Shown here: positions 1 to 9,200 of the stretch, piece by piece
Layout of the letters: each line of letters begins with the position of its first letter
Position numbering within the stretch: position 1 is the first letter of the stretch
Source: CBDFKS01 sp965248905
GTDB lineage: Bacteria > Chloroflexota > Dehalococcoidia > Lucifugimonadales > JAGWBF01
DNA: 64,000 nucleotides
NCBI GenBank assembly: GCA_965248905.1
Contig: CBDFKS010000007.1
Coordinates: 930,001-994,000 of the forward strand
Direction of reading: 5' to 3'
Program-made: the position numbers and the translations under genes
The notes under the pieces: model-generated
Seen by the model: the letters and a program-made list of their open reading frames with translations, nothing else
Told to the model about the DNA's origin: nothing
Database searches by the model: none

Positions 1-377
1 ACCTCCAGAAAGCTAGCAGTGTGGCTCGAAAGATGGTCACAGAATACGGCATGAGCAGCAACCTGGGGCCGAGGACCTTCGGTACCGGTCAGGAGATCAT
101 CTTCTTAGGAAAAGAGCTGGCCCAAGGGCACGACTATAGCGACGCCGTCGCGGAGAAGATCGATACTGAGATAGGCAACCTTCTACAGAAGGCACGCCAG
201 ACAGCTTCCAGGGTTATCGAATCTCAACGAGCAAAGCTAACTCTGCTGGCGAAAAGGTTGCTCGTGGAAGAGACTCTCGAAGGAGCAGATCTCAGGCAGA
301 TTCTTTTGGGCTCCCCCGAGGGCGTGCCGGTGGCTAGCTTTGCCGCCACCGAGCTTGAATCCAGCCCTCTGTCTTAG
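1..377 (+). CDS. ftsH: ATP-dependent zinc metalloprotease FtsH, C-terminal end (partial)
   Basis: FtsH is a membrane-anchored AAA+ protease that degrades membrane and regulatory proteins. Only the last ~125 codons are in the window; the reading frame is open from base 3, so the gene starts upstream and the GTG at 21 is not a true start. The visible part is the end of the M41 peptidase domain: a RKMVTEYGMS helix, the FLGKEL stretch, then the long helix around the EIDTEI motif and the ending around EETLEG that closes most FtsH proteins. The HEXXH zinc motif and the AAA domain lie outside the window. The gene ends with TAG and is followed 23 bases later by a strong intrinsic terminator. Confidence 0.93.
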   Translation, partial: LQKASSVARKMVTEYGMSSNLGPRTFGTGQEIIFLGKELAQGHDYSDAVAEKIDTEIGNLLQKARQTASRVIESQRAKLTLLAKRLLVEETLEGADLRQILLGSPEGVPVASFAATELESSPLS

Positions 378-400
378 GTATAAACCCAAATGAGTTAACC

Positions 401-428
401 AAGGCCGATGAGTTCATCGGCCTTTTCC
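401..428 (+). terminator. Intrinsic terminator after ftsH
   Basis: A perfect 9-bp stem (AAGGCCGAT / ATCGGCCTT) with a six-base loop is followed by a short T run. It lies 23 bases after the ftsH stop, so it most likely ends the ftsH transcript. Confidence 0.85.
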
Positions 429-509
429 GTTGGGCCAAGTCTGCCAGTAATCGGTCCAATATTCCCTGTCGACAGCGTATGATTAGTACAGGCTCTCGCC
501 ACGAGAATA

Positions 510-592
510 CCCTCACCCCTGCCCCTCTCCCAATAGGAGAGGGATGGCCGCAGGCCAGAGCCTGTCCTGAACGTGCCGAAGGGGTGAGGGGG
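510..592. repeat. Palindromic intergenic repeat, copy A
   Basis: The element is bounded by CCCTCACCCC and its inverse GGGGTGAGGG. Inside are an inner pyrimidine/purine palindrome (CCCTCTCC / GGAGAGGG) and a core resembling TCCTGA...CCGAAGG. It shares its ends with copy B at 4567-4636 and its core with copy C at 6085-6141. It fills most of the 382-base gap between ftsH and the amidohydrolase gene and looks like a non-autonomous, REP/MITE-like element. Confidence 0.7.
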
Positions 593-759
593 TAGGATGT
601 GTGACGCAGAGCCTTACTGCGTTGCCTCTTGACTGAGCCTTTGTAAAGAGCCACAATTAGGGTCATCCTATGGACAGTTGACCTCTATTCGTATATTCGT
701 ACGGCACTGCATCAGCGTGATCGTGCGTCCAACCTCAACCAATCAGAAAGGGAGGAAGT

Positions 760-2349
760 ATGCTCGACCTGTTAATCACCGGCGGCCTCATCATCGACGG
801 CTCAGGAAACCCTGGATTCTATGGCGCAGTGGGCGTTGAGGGCGACACGGTTAACATACTTCGAGGCGATACCAGTCATATAGAAGCCAAACGTGTTATA
901 GATGCCACGGGCCATGCCGTCAGCCCCGGCTTCATCGATGTGCACTCCCACGGTGGGCTGACCATATTGGGGGAACCCCTGCATGAGCCCAAGGTAAGGC
1001 AGGGCGTTACGACGGAGCTGGTCGGCATCGACGGCAACTCGGTTGCTCCCTTCAAGAGTCAGGAAGACCTTCACAGATTTATCGAGCTGGACTCTGGGCT
1101 CAACGGATATCCGCCCATGCCAGCCACGTGGTCCACTGTGGCCGAATACCTATCCAAGTTCGACAATAAGGTTGCGGTAAATATCGCGTACATTCTGGGT
1201 AACTCTCCGGTCCGCATCTGGTCCGTCGGCTGGAACGACCGGCCCGCCACTGGAGAGGAGCTGGAGGATATGAAGGCCGTGGTCCGTGAGGCAATGGAAG
1301 AGGGGGCCTGTGGCCTGTCCACGGGACTGGATTATCCCCCAGGAGCCTACGCCGACACCCAGGAGCTCATCGAGCTTTCCAAGGTGGCGGCCTCCATGGG
1401 TGGCTTCTACCACACCCACACCCGAGCGAGTCTGGCCAAGCAGGGGCTTCTGGCCCCTTGGGAGGAGGCTTTGGACATAGGCCGCGGCGCCGACATCCCC
1501 GTGCACCTGACCCACTATCGCCAGCGCACGGAAATGGTGGGTAGCCATATGGACTACATCGGGCTGGTGGAGAATGCCCGAGACGAGGGAATGGACGTGA
1601 CCTTCGACTGCTACCCATACATCTACTCCAGCACACGCTCTATCATAAGTATTCCCAACTGGGCAAAGGATGGCGGCCCCGAGCGTCTCAAGCAAGCCCT
1701 AAGCTCACCGGCAGACCGGCAGCGGCTGAAGGAAGAGATGGGAGGCAGTGGCGGCGCTGGTAGCGCGCTGGGCAACATCGGAGACAACTGGCTTACCTAT
1801 TTCCGGAAGCCTCAAAACTTAAAGTACGAGGGACATACCCTGGCCGAGATCGCTAGAATACGGAACCAGGATGTGCTGGACGCCTTCTTTGATCTGCTCT
1901 TGGAGGAGGACCTGGGAGTTTGCAGCGTGGGAGTAGGCACCAACGCTCAGACACTGCCTGCATTCGTCTCTCACCCATGTGGAATGGTGGGAAGCGATGC
2001 CATCCTGCTGGGTGAATATCCCAGCCCTCGCACCTACGGTTGCTTCCCCGTAATACTGGCTGAGTTTGTCCGGGCCGAGAAGCACCTGCGCTTGCCGGAG
2101 GCCATCCGCAAGATGACATCCTTCGCCGCCCAGCGCCTCGGTATCAGAGATCGCGGGCTCCTGCGTGATGGCATGAAGGCCGATATCACGATATTCAATC
2201 CTGAAACTGTTAAGGCGCCGGCCACCCGGTCCAACCCCAAACAGTTTCCCGTGGGCATACCATACGTGATCGTCAACGGACAGGTGGTGATCGACGACGG
2301 CAAGCACACCGGAGCAACACCCGGGCGTGGTCTGCGCCATCGCCGCTAA
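760..2349 (+). CDS. N-acyl-D-amino-acid deacylase family amidohydrolase
   Basis: Predicted zinc-dependent amidohydrolase of the D-aminoacylase branch, which hydrolyses N-acyl-D-amino acids or related amides in the cytoplasm. The 529 residues show the N-terminal beta-sandwich start (LLITGG..IDGSG), the HSH metal pair (His62, His64), the EPKVRQGVTT segment, later ligands in the HTHTR (His218/220) and HLTHYR (His249/252) segments, and Asp413 in the GSDA motif. The C-terminal RKMTSFAAQRLG...DRGLL...ADITIF block is typical. One oddity: the conserved metal-bridging Cys of classical enzymes (GNCGFS) appears to be Asp91 here (GIDGNS), so metal chemistry or substrate may differ. The ATG is preceded by GGGAGG at good spacing. 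Substrate is not predictable. Confidence 0.85.
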   Translation: MLDLLITGGLIIDGSGNPGFYGAVGVEGDTVNILRGDTSHIEAKRVIDATGHAVSPGFIDVHSHGGLTILGEPLHEPKVRQGVTTELVGIDGNSVAPFKSQEDLHRFIELDSGLNGYPPMPATWSTVAEYLSKFDNKVAVNIAYILGNSPVRIWSVGWNDRPATGEELEDMKAVVREAMEEGACGLSTGLDYPPGAYADTQELIELSKVAASMGGFYHTHTRASLAKQGLLAPWEEALDIGRGADIPVHLTHYRQRTEMVGSHMDYIGLVENARDEGMDVTFDCYPYIYSSTRSIISIPNWAKDGGPERLKQALSSPADRQRLKEEMGGSGGAGSALGNIGDNWLTYFRKPQNLKYEGHTLAEIARIRNQDVLDAFFDLLLEEDLGVCSVGVGTNAQTLPAFVSHPCGMVGSDAILLGEYPSPRTYGCFPVILAEFVRAEKHLRLPEAIRKMTSFAAQRLGIRDRGLLRDGMKADITIFNPETVKAPATRSNPKQFPVGIPYVIVNGQVVIDDGKHTGATPGRGLRHRR

Positions 2350-2401
2350 ACGTGTACGGATTTCTCCTCTTCTACATGAACTGGATTGAGGTCGTTCTTA
2401 C

Positions 2402-2989
2402 TTGGAAGCATATGGGGCGCTAACGACTGGTGTAGCGACAGTGGTGTTGGCCATAGTGACTTTCTTTTATCTCCGTGAGACGAGGGAACAACGTAGGCTA
2501 ACCCGTAGCATTCTTGAGTCCGAAAACTCCCATATCACTATCGAGCTAGGCCCGGATACTCTTGATCGGTCGACTGAGTTACTGAAATTCGAAATAAGCC
2601 TTAAAAATATTGGGCCGAAGCCCGCATACGGAATCGAGTTCAAATTTCTAACCCGGCGTTCACCGAGGGAGTGCGTCTCCAGAATCGTATCCCCTGGGAG
2701 CAGAGCGGAATACGAGCAGGCACAAAAGAACGGCATTGTTACTTACCGACAAGATACAGACGTCCTGACAGGTCGAGACAATGTTGGATTCTATTGCGAG
2801 ATCTGGGAGGAGTTTCTGGACTATGATAGCTCCTTTTACCTTTGGGTGAGATACAGAGATTTCTACAGGGACAGAAGGGATGAAATCAGACTTATCTCTC
2901 TGGCCCGTAGAGACTCGATATCCATCACCAATGCTAACGCAATTAGAGAGCAGGTCAACAAAAAATTTGAAGTACCTGTTAACTTCTGA
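2402..2989 (+). CDS. Hypothetical single-pass membrane protein
   Basis: I do not recognise the family. The 195-residue product starts with a hydrophobic helix (about residues 7-24, VATVVLAIVTFFYL) followed by a basic stretch (RETREQRR), which predicts an N-out/C-in anchor. The remaining ~170 residues are soluble, with a beta-rich central part (ISLKNIGPKPAYGIEF) resembling the folds of bacterial membrane-anchored proteins of unknown function. The start is a TTG with GAGG about nine bases upstream; no in-frame ATG fits better. It lies between two amidohydrolase genes on the same strand, 52 bases after the first and 104 before the second, but no functional link is evident. Confidence 0.6.
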   Translation: MEAYGALTTGVATVVLAIVTFFYLRETREQRRLTRSILESENSHITIELGPDTLDRSTELLKFEISLKNIGPKPAYGIEFKFLTRRSPRECVSRIVSPGSRAEYEQAQKNGIVTYRQDTDVLTGRDNVGFYCEIWEEFLDYDSSFYLWVRYRDFYRDRRDEIRLISLARRDSISITNANAIREQVNKKFEVPVNF

Positions 2990-3093
2990 CCATCAAACCT
3001 CGGAGAATCGTGACCATGAGCGAATAGAGCTTAGATTGCGTTAGGTATCTTGAAATGAAGCTGTGCCCTAATCAAATATGAGGAGGAGGTCCC

Positions 3094-4512
3094 ATGAAAG
3101 AATCGAGAGTTGATACCATCATACGGGGCGGGCAGGTGGTGACATCGACTAGTACCTCAGATGCCGCGGTGGCGATAAAGGGAGAGAAAATCGTGGCGGT
3201 TGGCCATCCAGACACCTTGCCTCCCGCCGACACCTACATCGATGCCACAGGCAAGTACGTCCTTCCTGGACTCATCGATTGCCACGTGCACCTGGACCGT
3301 TGCGATACATACCAGTTGGGCTCGATAGCAGCCGCCCATGCGGGCCTGACCACCTTGGTGCCTTTCGGTACCTACGATCTAGAGAAGGAGGAAACCCTTA
3401 CATCAGCCATACACCGGCACCGGGAGGAGATCGATGCCACGACGCTGGTGGACTTCGGATTCCACTATATCCTGGCCAACCGGCCCTATATTCTGAAGAG
3501 CGTTCCCGACGCCATGGACCTGGGAGTGAAATCATTCAAGTTGTTCATGACCTACAAGAAGCGGGAAACCCGTTTGTGCGACGACGACTTTATCTGCCAG
3601 GTTATGGAGCTGGTTGCCAAGGGTGGAGGAGTCGTGCAGCTTCACTGCGAGAGTGGCAACATCATCGAATACCTGGAGAACAAGCTGATAGCCGATGGCC
3701 ACACCCATCCCACGGATTTTCCGACGGCATGCCCCACCTGGGCCGAAGAGGAGGCCATCAACCGTGCCGCCCAGATGGGTGCGGCTACTAACTGCCCCGT
3801 GTACGTGGTGCATCTTAGCAGCCAGCTAGGTCTCGAGCGGGTCAAACGGGCGCAAGCCGAGGGACAGCGAATGTGGGCGGAAACTTGTCCTCAGTATTTG
3901 TTGCTGTCCGACGAGGAGATGGCGAAGGTAGGTCCCCTGGCCAAGATAGGTCCTCCGCTGCGGGCGAAGGACGGCCCCGATCAGCCAGCCATGTGGGAGG
4001 GCCTGGAGCAAGGGTTCATCTCCACTATCGGCAGTGACCACGCACCCTATCCCAAGGCGGACAAGATGGTTGGGTGGGACAATATCTTTGTAGCCCCAGA
4101 CGGAAAACCGGTACCCTTCGGCTCTCCGGGTGTAGAAACTATTGTACCGCTGACCTTTAGTGAAGGCGTGATAAATAGAGGCATGCCGATCTCGTGGCTG
4201 GCCCGGGTAATGGCGGAGAATCCCGCCCGCATCTTCGGCCTTTATCCCAGGAAGGGCGTCATCCAGGTCGGCTCTGATGCCGACATCGTGATCTTGGACC
4301 CGAATGGTGAGTTCACCATTCGGTCCGAGGACCACCATGGCAACTCGGGCTTTAGCCTATTTGAGGACTGGAAAATCCATGGCAAGCCCTGGATGAGCTT
4401 CCTGCGTGGACAGGTGCTGCTCAACGATGGGAAGATCGAGCAGAAACCCGGCTATGGGCGGTTCCTACCGACCGGTAGCCCCATGCCACCGCTGGGCGGC
4501 CCGGTTAGGTAA
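3094..4512 (+). CDS. Dihydropyrimidinase/D-hydantoinase-like cyclic amidohydrolase
   Basis: Predicted binuclear-zinc cyclic amidohydrolase that opens hydantoin, dihydropyrimidine or related rings. The metal site is complete: HVH (His64, His66), the lysine expected to be carboxylated (Lys155 in FMTYK), His184 (LHCES), His240 (VVHLSS) and Asp315 (GSDHAP). Length (472 residues) and the C-terminal strand ending in a GKPW...RGQVL motif match the dihydropyrimidinase/hydantoinase/allantoinase group. A very strong AGGAGGAGG site precedes the ATG. It lies with another amidohydrolase upstream; an AllA-like ureidoglycolate lyase about 17 kb away hints at ureide or pyrimidine catabolism, but that link is inference. 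Exact substrate unresolved. Confidence 0.88.
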   Translation: MKESRVDTIIRGGQVVTSTSTSDAAVAIKGEKIVAVGHPDTLPPADTYIDATGKYVLPGLIDCHVHLDRCDTYQLGSIAAAHAGLTTLVPFGTYDLEKEETLTSAIHRHREEIDATTLVDFGFHYILANRPYILKSVPDAMDLGVKSFKLFMTYKKRETRLCDDDFICQVMELVAKGGGVVQLHCESGNIIEYLENKLIADGHTHPTDFPTACPTWAEEEAINRAAQMGAATNCPVYVVHLSSQLGLERVKRAQAEGQRMWAETCPQYLLLSDEEMAKVGPLAKIGPPLRAKDGPDQPAMWEGLEQGFISTIGSDHAPYPKADKMVGWDNIFVAPDGKPVPFGSPGVETIVPLTFSEGVINRGMPISWLARVMAENPARIFGLYPRKGVIQVGSDADIVILDPNGEFTIRSEDHHGNSGFSLFEDWKIHGKPWMSFLRGQVLLNDGKIEQKPGYGRFLPTGSPMPPLGGPVR

Positions 4513-4566
4513 CCTGTTCAGAATGTATCGCTCCGGTTTCCGCCGGCACCACCAAGGATGGAAATG

Positions 4567-4636
4567 CCCTCACCCCCGTCCCCTCTCCCAATGGGAGAGG
4601 GGTGGCCCTCAGCTTGTCGAAGGGCCGGGGTGAGGG
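4567..4636. repeat. Palindromic intergenic repeat, copy B
   Basis: The same CCCTCACCCC / GGGGTGAGGG ends as copy A enclose a perfect inner hairpin (CCCCTCTCCCA AT GGGAGAGGGG) and a CAGCTTGTCGAAGG core. It lies between the convergent hydantoinase-like and DRE-TIM lyase genes, where it could also act as a bidirectional terminator-like hairpin. Confidence 0.7.
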
Positions 4637-4708
4637 CGACTTCCGTAACAATGACGGTGGCTTAGGCCCGTATGTCGAAGAACTTGCGGGCGGGATTAAG
4701 TGACGTCG

Positions 4709-5899
4709 CTATAATGAGCGGACCATCTCGGCGAACTGGGAGTCGGGAACAGCCTGCTTGTTAGCCACGGCCCATTCGTTGACCATATCCACCAACGTGG
4801 GCACCTGCTCCTCTTTAGCTTTAAGACCCAACTCGGCCAGCTTGGTCTTGATTCCTGTGGGCCCAGTGCCACGACCCAGCTTCAGAAGTCGACGGTTGCC
4901 CACCACCTCAGGACCGAAGGGCTCGAACAGCTCTGGGGCCTGGCTGGTCACCTTCACGTGAATCTCCAGCTTCTGAGCGAACACGTTCTCGCCTACGACA
5001 GGCTTGGACGCGGGGATAGGAACGCCTGAAAGCCGGTGGACATGCTCCACCAGCCCGGTGAGCTGCTGAGTGTCGATGCCGGTGTCAATACCATATAATC
5101 CCTCCAAGGCGGGCACCACCTCTTCCAATGGTGCCCCTCCAGCCCTCTCACCCAGGCCCAGCACGCTGACGTCCGCCCTTTGAGCCCCTGTCTCCAGCGC
5201 CGCCAGAGTGAGGGCCACTGAGAGCCCGAAGTCGTGGTGGGCATGAATGCCCACCTGCACTGGGACCGTCTCACGGGCCAGCCTAACCAGATGGCGAATG
5301 GTCGAAGGCTTGGCAACCCCCACAGAGTCGGCGATACCTACCGCCTGAGCCCCGGCCTCGTAGGCAGCCTTGTAGAACTGCGTAAGGAACCCGGGGTCCG
5401 CCGCTGTTACGAATGAAGGCTCGAATGTAACCGACGGAGCACCTTGCTGTCTTGCATGGCTTATGGCGTGACAGGTCTTCTCCATGGCGTCCTCGCGGCT
5501 CAGACCCAACAGCCGGAGCATGGCGTCCGAGGTACGCATTAGCACGAAAATATTATCCGCCCCGGCCTCGACGGCGCTGGTTATGGTCTCATGACAGTCG
5601 TCATTGAAAGCAACGGCAAGCACCGAAAGGGTCGCCTTGGCCCCTGCTCGCTTGATGGCGGCAACGGATGCGTCATCCCGGCCCGCATACCCCACCTGAA
5701 TCTGAGGGACTCCCATGGATGACAGCCTGCTCGCTATCCCCACTTTGTCATCAACGCTGAACGCTACCTCTGCAGCCTGTTCACCTTCCCGCAGGGTAAC
5801 GTCTTGTATCACAATGGGAAGCCGAAAATGCTCCTCACGTGTAACCTCTTCGATAAAGTTCAATGGGCTGGTATGATAGCCGGGTTGAGGCTGGGCCAT
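4709..5899 (-). CDS. DRE-TIM metallolyase (homocitrate/2-isopropylmalate synthase-like)
   Basis: The 396-residue product belongs to the pyruvate-carboxyltransferase TIM-barrel family (LeuA, homocitrate synthase NifV/LysS, citramalate synthase, HMG-CoA lyase). These enzymes condense acyl-CoA with a 2-oxoacid or run the reverse cleavage. Visible signatures are DVTLREGEQ (residues 33-41; catalytic Arg and metal Asp) and HAHHD (His219, His221 metal ligands; the usual Asn of HxHND is His here), followed by the glycine-rich GLGERAGGAPLEEV segment typical of homocitrate/isopropylmalate synthases. It lacks the long LeuA regulatory domain, so it is nearest in layout to homocitrate synthase. AAGGAGG precedes the ATG. 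No lysine or nif genes are nearby, so the pathway is open. Confidence 0.82.
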   Translation of the reverse strand: MAQPQPGYHTSPLNFIEEVTREEHFRLPIVIQDVTLREGEQAAEVAFSVDDKVGIASRLSSMGVPQIQVGYAGRDDASVAAIKRAGAKATLSVLAVAFNDDCHETITSAVEAGADNIFVLMRTSDAMLRLLGLSREDAMEKTCHAISHARQQGAPSVTFEPSFVTAADPGFLTQFYKAAYEAGAQAVGIADSVGVAKPSTIRHLVRLARETVPVQVGIHAHHDFGLSVALTLAALETGAQRADVSVLGLGERAGGAPLEEVVPALEGLYGIDTGIDTQQLTGLVEHVHRLSGVPIPASKPVVGENVFAQKLEIHVKVTSQAPELFEPFGPEVVGNRRLLKLGRGTGPTGIKTKLAELGLKAKEEQVPTLVDMVNEWAVANKQAVPDSQFAEMVRSL

Positions 5900-6084
5900 G
5901 GTTTCCTCCTTCTACGCCAATTCGGCTAGAGGTGTCAGGTTTTCCATGAAGACCACTTTAGACAGTAGGCGGCTGAGTGCATTATAGGCATGGCTAATTA
6001 GGCGGTCAACCTGGTTTCTCAACGTCATCAGGGTCTTTCGATTATCTGAGGTAGGAGCAAACTAACGCTCATGGTGAGCTATAT

Positions 6085-6141
6085 CCTGAGCACAGCCGAA
6101 GGGTTGTCGGACCATTGGGGCGTCCTTCGACAAGCTCAGGA
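6085..6141. repeat. Palindromic intergenic repeat, copy C
   Basis: The arms TCCTGAGC...CCGAAGG and CCTTCGA...GCTCAGGA form an imperfect inverted repeat; this core motif is also found inside copies A and B. It occupies the middle of the 339-base gap between the divergent lyase gene and lhr. Nothing else is recognisable in this gap. Confidence 0.6.
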
Positions 6142-6238
6142 CGAGCGGAAAATTTCTATCTCGATGCAAAGATCGAAAGGCCTTGTCTGTGCCATAGAAC
6201 CAGCGTGCTAATGAAGCAATTTGTGCTAAACTTAATCT

Positions 6239-9200
6239 ATGCCTCTATCCTCCTTCCATCCAATAGTCCAGGCCTGGTTCCGTAGCAGATTCGAGGGTCC
6301 AACCGAAGCCCAGGCTCTGGGCTGGCCCGCCATTTCAAAGGGCCAGCACACCCTCATTGCAGCGCCCACCGGTTCAGGCAAGACTTTGGCAGCCTTCTTA
6401 AGCTGTATAGACGAGCTGGTGCGCACCGGCACGGAGGAGGAGCTACCCGATGTTACCCAAGTAGTTTACGTATCCCCGCTGAAGGCCCTCTCCAATGACA
6501 TCCAGAAGAATCTGGCCACTCCGCTAAAAGAGATCGGAGCTCTGGCAGAGGAACTGGGTACCCCCATTCCCGAGATTCGCGCCGCAGTCCGCACAGGAGA
6601 CACCAAGGCATACGAGCGCCAGAAGATGGCGAAGGTGCCACCCCATATCCTGATCACCACTCCGGAATCGCTATATATATTGCTCACTTCCCGAAGCGGC
6701 CGAGCAGGTCTGCGGGGAGTGCGAACCCTGATCCTGGACGAGATCCATGCGGTAGCCAATAACAAGCGAGGCTCCCATCTATCGTTGTCGGTGGAGCGGC
6801 TATGTGATCTGGCCGAAGGGCCCGTTACCCGCATCGGCCTCTCAGCGACTCAACGTCCGATCGAGCAGACGGCCCAGTTTCTGGTTGGCAGCCGGAACAC
6901 ATCCCCAGACGGGACTCCAAACTGCCTGATCGTCGATACGGGCCACGCAAGAAAAATAGATCTGGACATCCAGTTGCCCGGAACAGAGCTTGGTCCCATC
7001 GCCACCCATGAGATGTGGGGCGAGACTTTGGACTCCATCGCGGACCTGGTGCGGTCCCACAAGACTACCCTTGTCTTCGTCAATACCAGAAGGCTGGTGG
7101 AGAGAGTCTCCCATCAGCTATCGGAACGCCTGGGTGAAGAGGCAGTAGCCGCCCACCACGGCAGCCTTTCCCGTACTATTCGACTGGCCGCTGAAGAGAA
7201 GCTAAAGGAAGGGAAGGTGAAGGTCTGTGTAGCCACCGCCTCTCTGGAGCTGGGCATAGACGTTGGTGTGGTAGACCTGGTATGCCAGATAGGCTCCCCT
7301 AGGTCCATCGGCCTCTTGCTTCAGCGAGTCGGCCGTTCCGGCCACACCTTGAGGGGAATCCCCAAGGGTCGACTCTTTCCACTGACCCGTGACGAGCTAA
7401 TGGAGTGTACCGCCCTGCTGGCGGCGGTGCGTCGGGGTAATCTGGACACTCTAAGTATCCCGGACTGGCCGCTGGACGTCTTAGCCCAGCAGATCGTAGC
7501 GGCGTGCGCTGCAGAGGACTGGGCCGAAGACGACCTCTACGAGCTATGCAAACGGGCCCATCCCTACCGAGCGCTGCCACGGGAGAAGTACGACCACGTA
7601 GTGGAGGTGCTCTCGCAGGGCTTTGCGCAACGGCAAGGACGGGGCAACGCCTTGCTGCACAGGGATGGCGTCAACCACCGTCTCAAAGGCCGGCGAGGCG
7701 CCAGGATAGCTGCCCTCACCAGTGGAGGCGCTATACCGGATTCAGCCGACTACGATGTGGTCGCAGACCCCGAAGGGGTTTTCGTAGGCACTGTCAACGA
7801 AGATTTCGCTATCGAAAGCATGGCAGGAGACGTGTTCCTTCTGGGCAATACACCATGGAAAATTCGGAGAGTCGAAAGCGGCCGAGTCCGTGTCCAGGAC
7901 GCCCAGGGCCAAAGTCCCAGCGTTCCTTTCTGGCTGGGCGAGGCCCCAGGCAGGACCTGGGAGCTGTCCGAAGAGGTCACCTCACTTCGGGAGAACATAG
8001 GAGAGCTGCTCAGCAACCCTCAAGAAGCCGAAACATGGGTGATGGATAGTGCTGGCTCGTCACGTGAAGTGGCCGAGCAGTTGGTTGCATACATCGAAGA
8101 GGGGAAACGGGTCTTGGGCATGGTGCCTACGGGACGAAGGGTGGTAGCGGAGCGGTTCTTCGATGAGAGCGGCGGGATGCAGGTGGTAATCCACGCTCCC
8201 TTCGGCTCACGGATCAACCGGGCCTGGGGAATGGTGCTGAGGAAGCGTATCTGCCGCACCTTCGATCTGGAGCTCCAGGCATCGGCAACGGACGACGGTA
8301 TCAATTTTTCTTTAGGGCCCCAGCTGTCATTCCCCCTGTCCGATGTGTTCACCTCTATCCAGTCCCAGAATCTGGAGGAAGTGCTCGAGCAGGCAGTATT
8401 GCAATCGCCTCTGTTCCCACTACGATGGCGATGGAACTCGACTCGCTCCCTGGCCGTACTTCGACACACTGGAGGCCGCAAAGTCCCAACGCCGTTGCAG
8501 CGCATGAGGTGTGACGACCTGCTGGCTGCTGTATTTCCGGCACAGGTAGCCTGCCAAGACAACGCCCCACCAGGGAACATTGAGCTGCCGGACCATCCTT
8601 TGGTTTTCGAGACTATGCGGGACTGCCTGACCGAAGCCATGAACCTGGAAGGCCTGAAACGGGTCCTGGCCGACATTGAACGAGGTGACATCGAGGTCTA
8701 TGCCCGCGACACGGTCCAACCCTCCGTGTTCTCCCATCAGATACTGAACGCGATGCCCTACGCATTTCTTGATGATGCCCCGCTGGAGGAACGCCGTGCG
8801 CGGGCCGTTTCTCTGCGCCGGGCTTTGCCGGAAGACTCCCAAGACCTGGGCGCCCTCGACGTCTCAGCCATCTTAGAGGAATCCCAGAACGCATGGCCAA
8901 GGATCAGAGACGCCGACGAGCTTCACGATGCTCTGCTGGTGCTGGGTGTAGTTCCTGAAAGGGAAGCTCTCTCAAGAGACCCCAGCCTCTTGCCCGAGAA
9001 CCTGACAACTTGGTTCACCGATCTGGTTGAGGCCGGACGAGCTTTCCAGCTTCGGCATGATAATGGTAGCTCTGCCTGGGTAGCCGCTGAGAACCTCGAC
9101 AGGGCCATGGCAGCATTTCCCAAATCACGATTGGAGCCAGAACCGCCAAGCGACGCAGCCTCGTTACAATCGGTGGAACCGGACAGTGCCATACTGAATA

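Noticed and set aside
334..666. A 110-codon minus-strand ORF after ftsH
   Set aside because: It reads through the ftsH terminator and the palindromic repeat; its protein has no family resemblance.
1150..1695. Long antisense ORF (181 codons) inside the D-aminoacylase gene
   Set aside because: It mirrors a conserved coding region on the other strand; typical shadow in GC-rich DNA.
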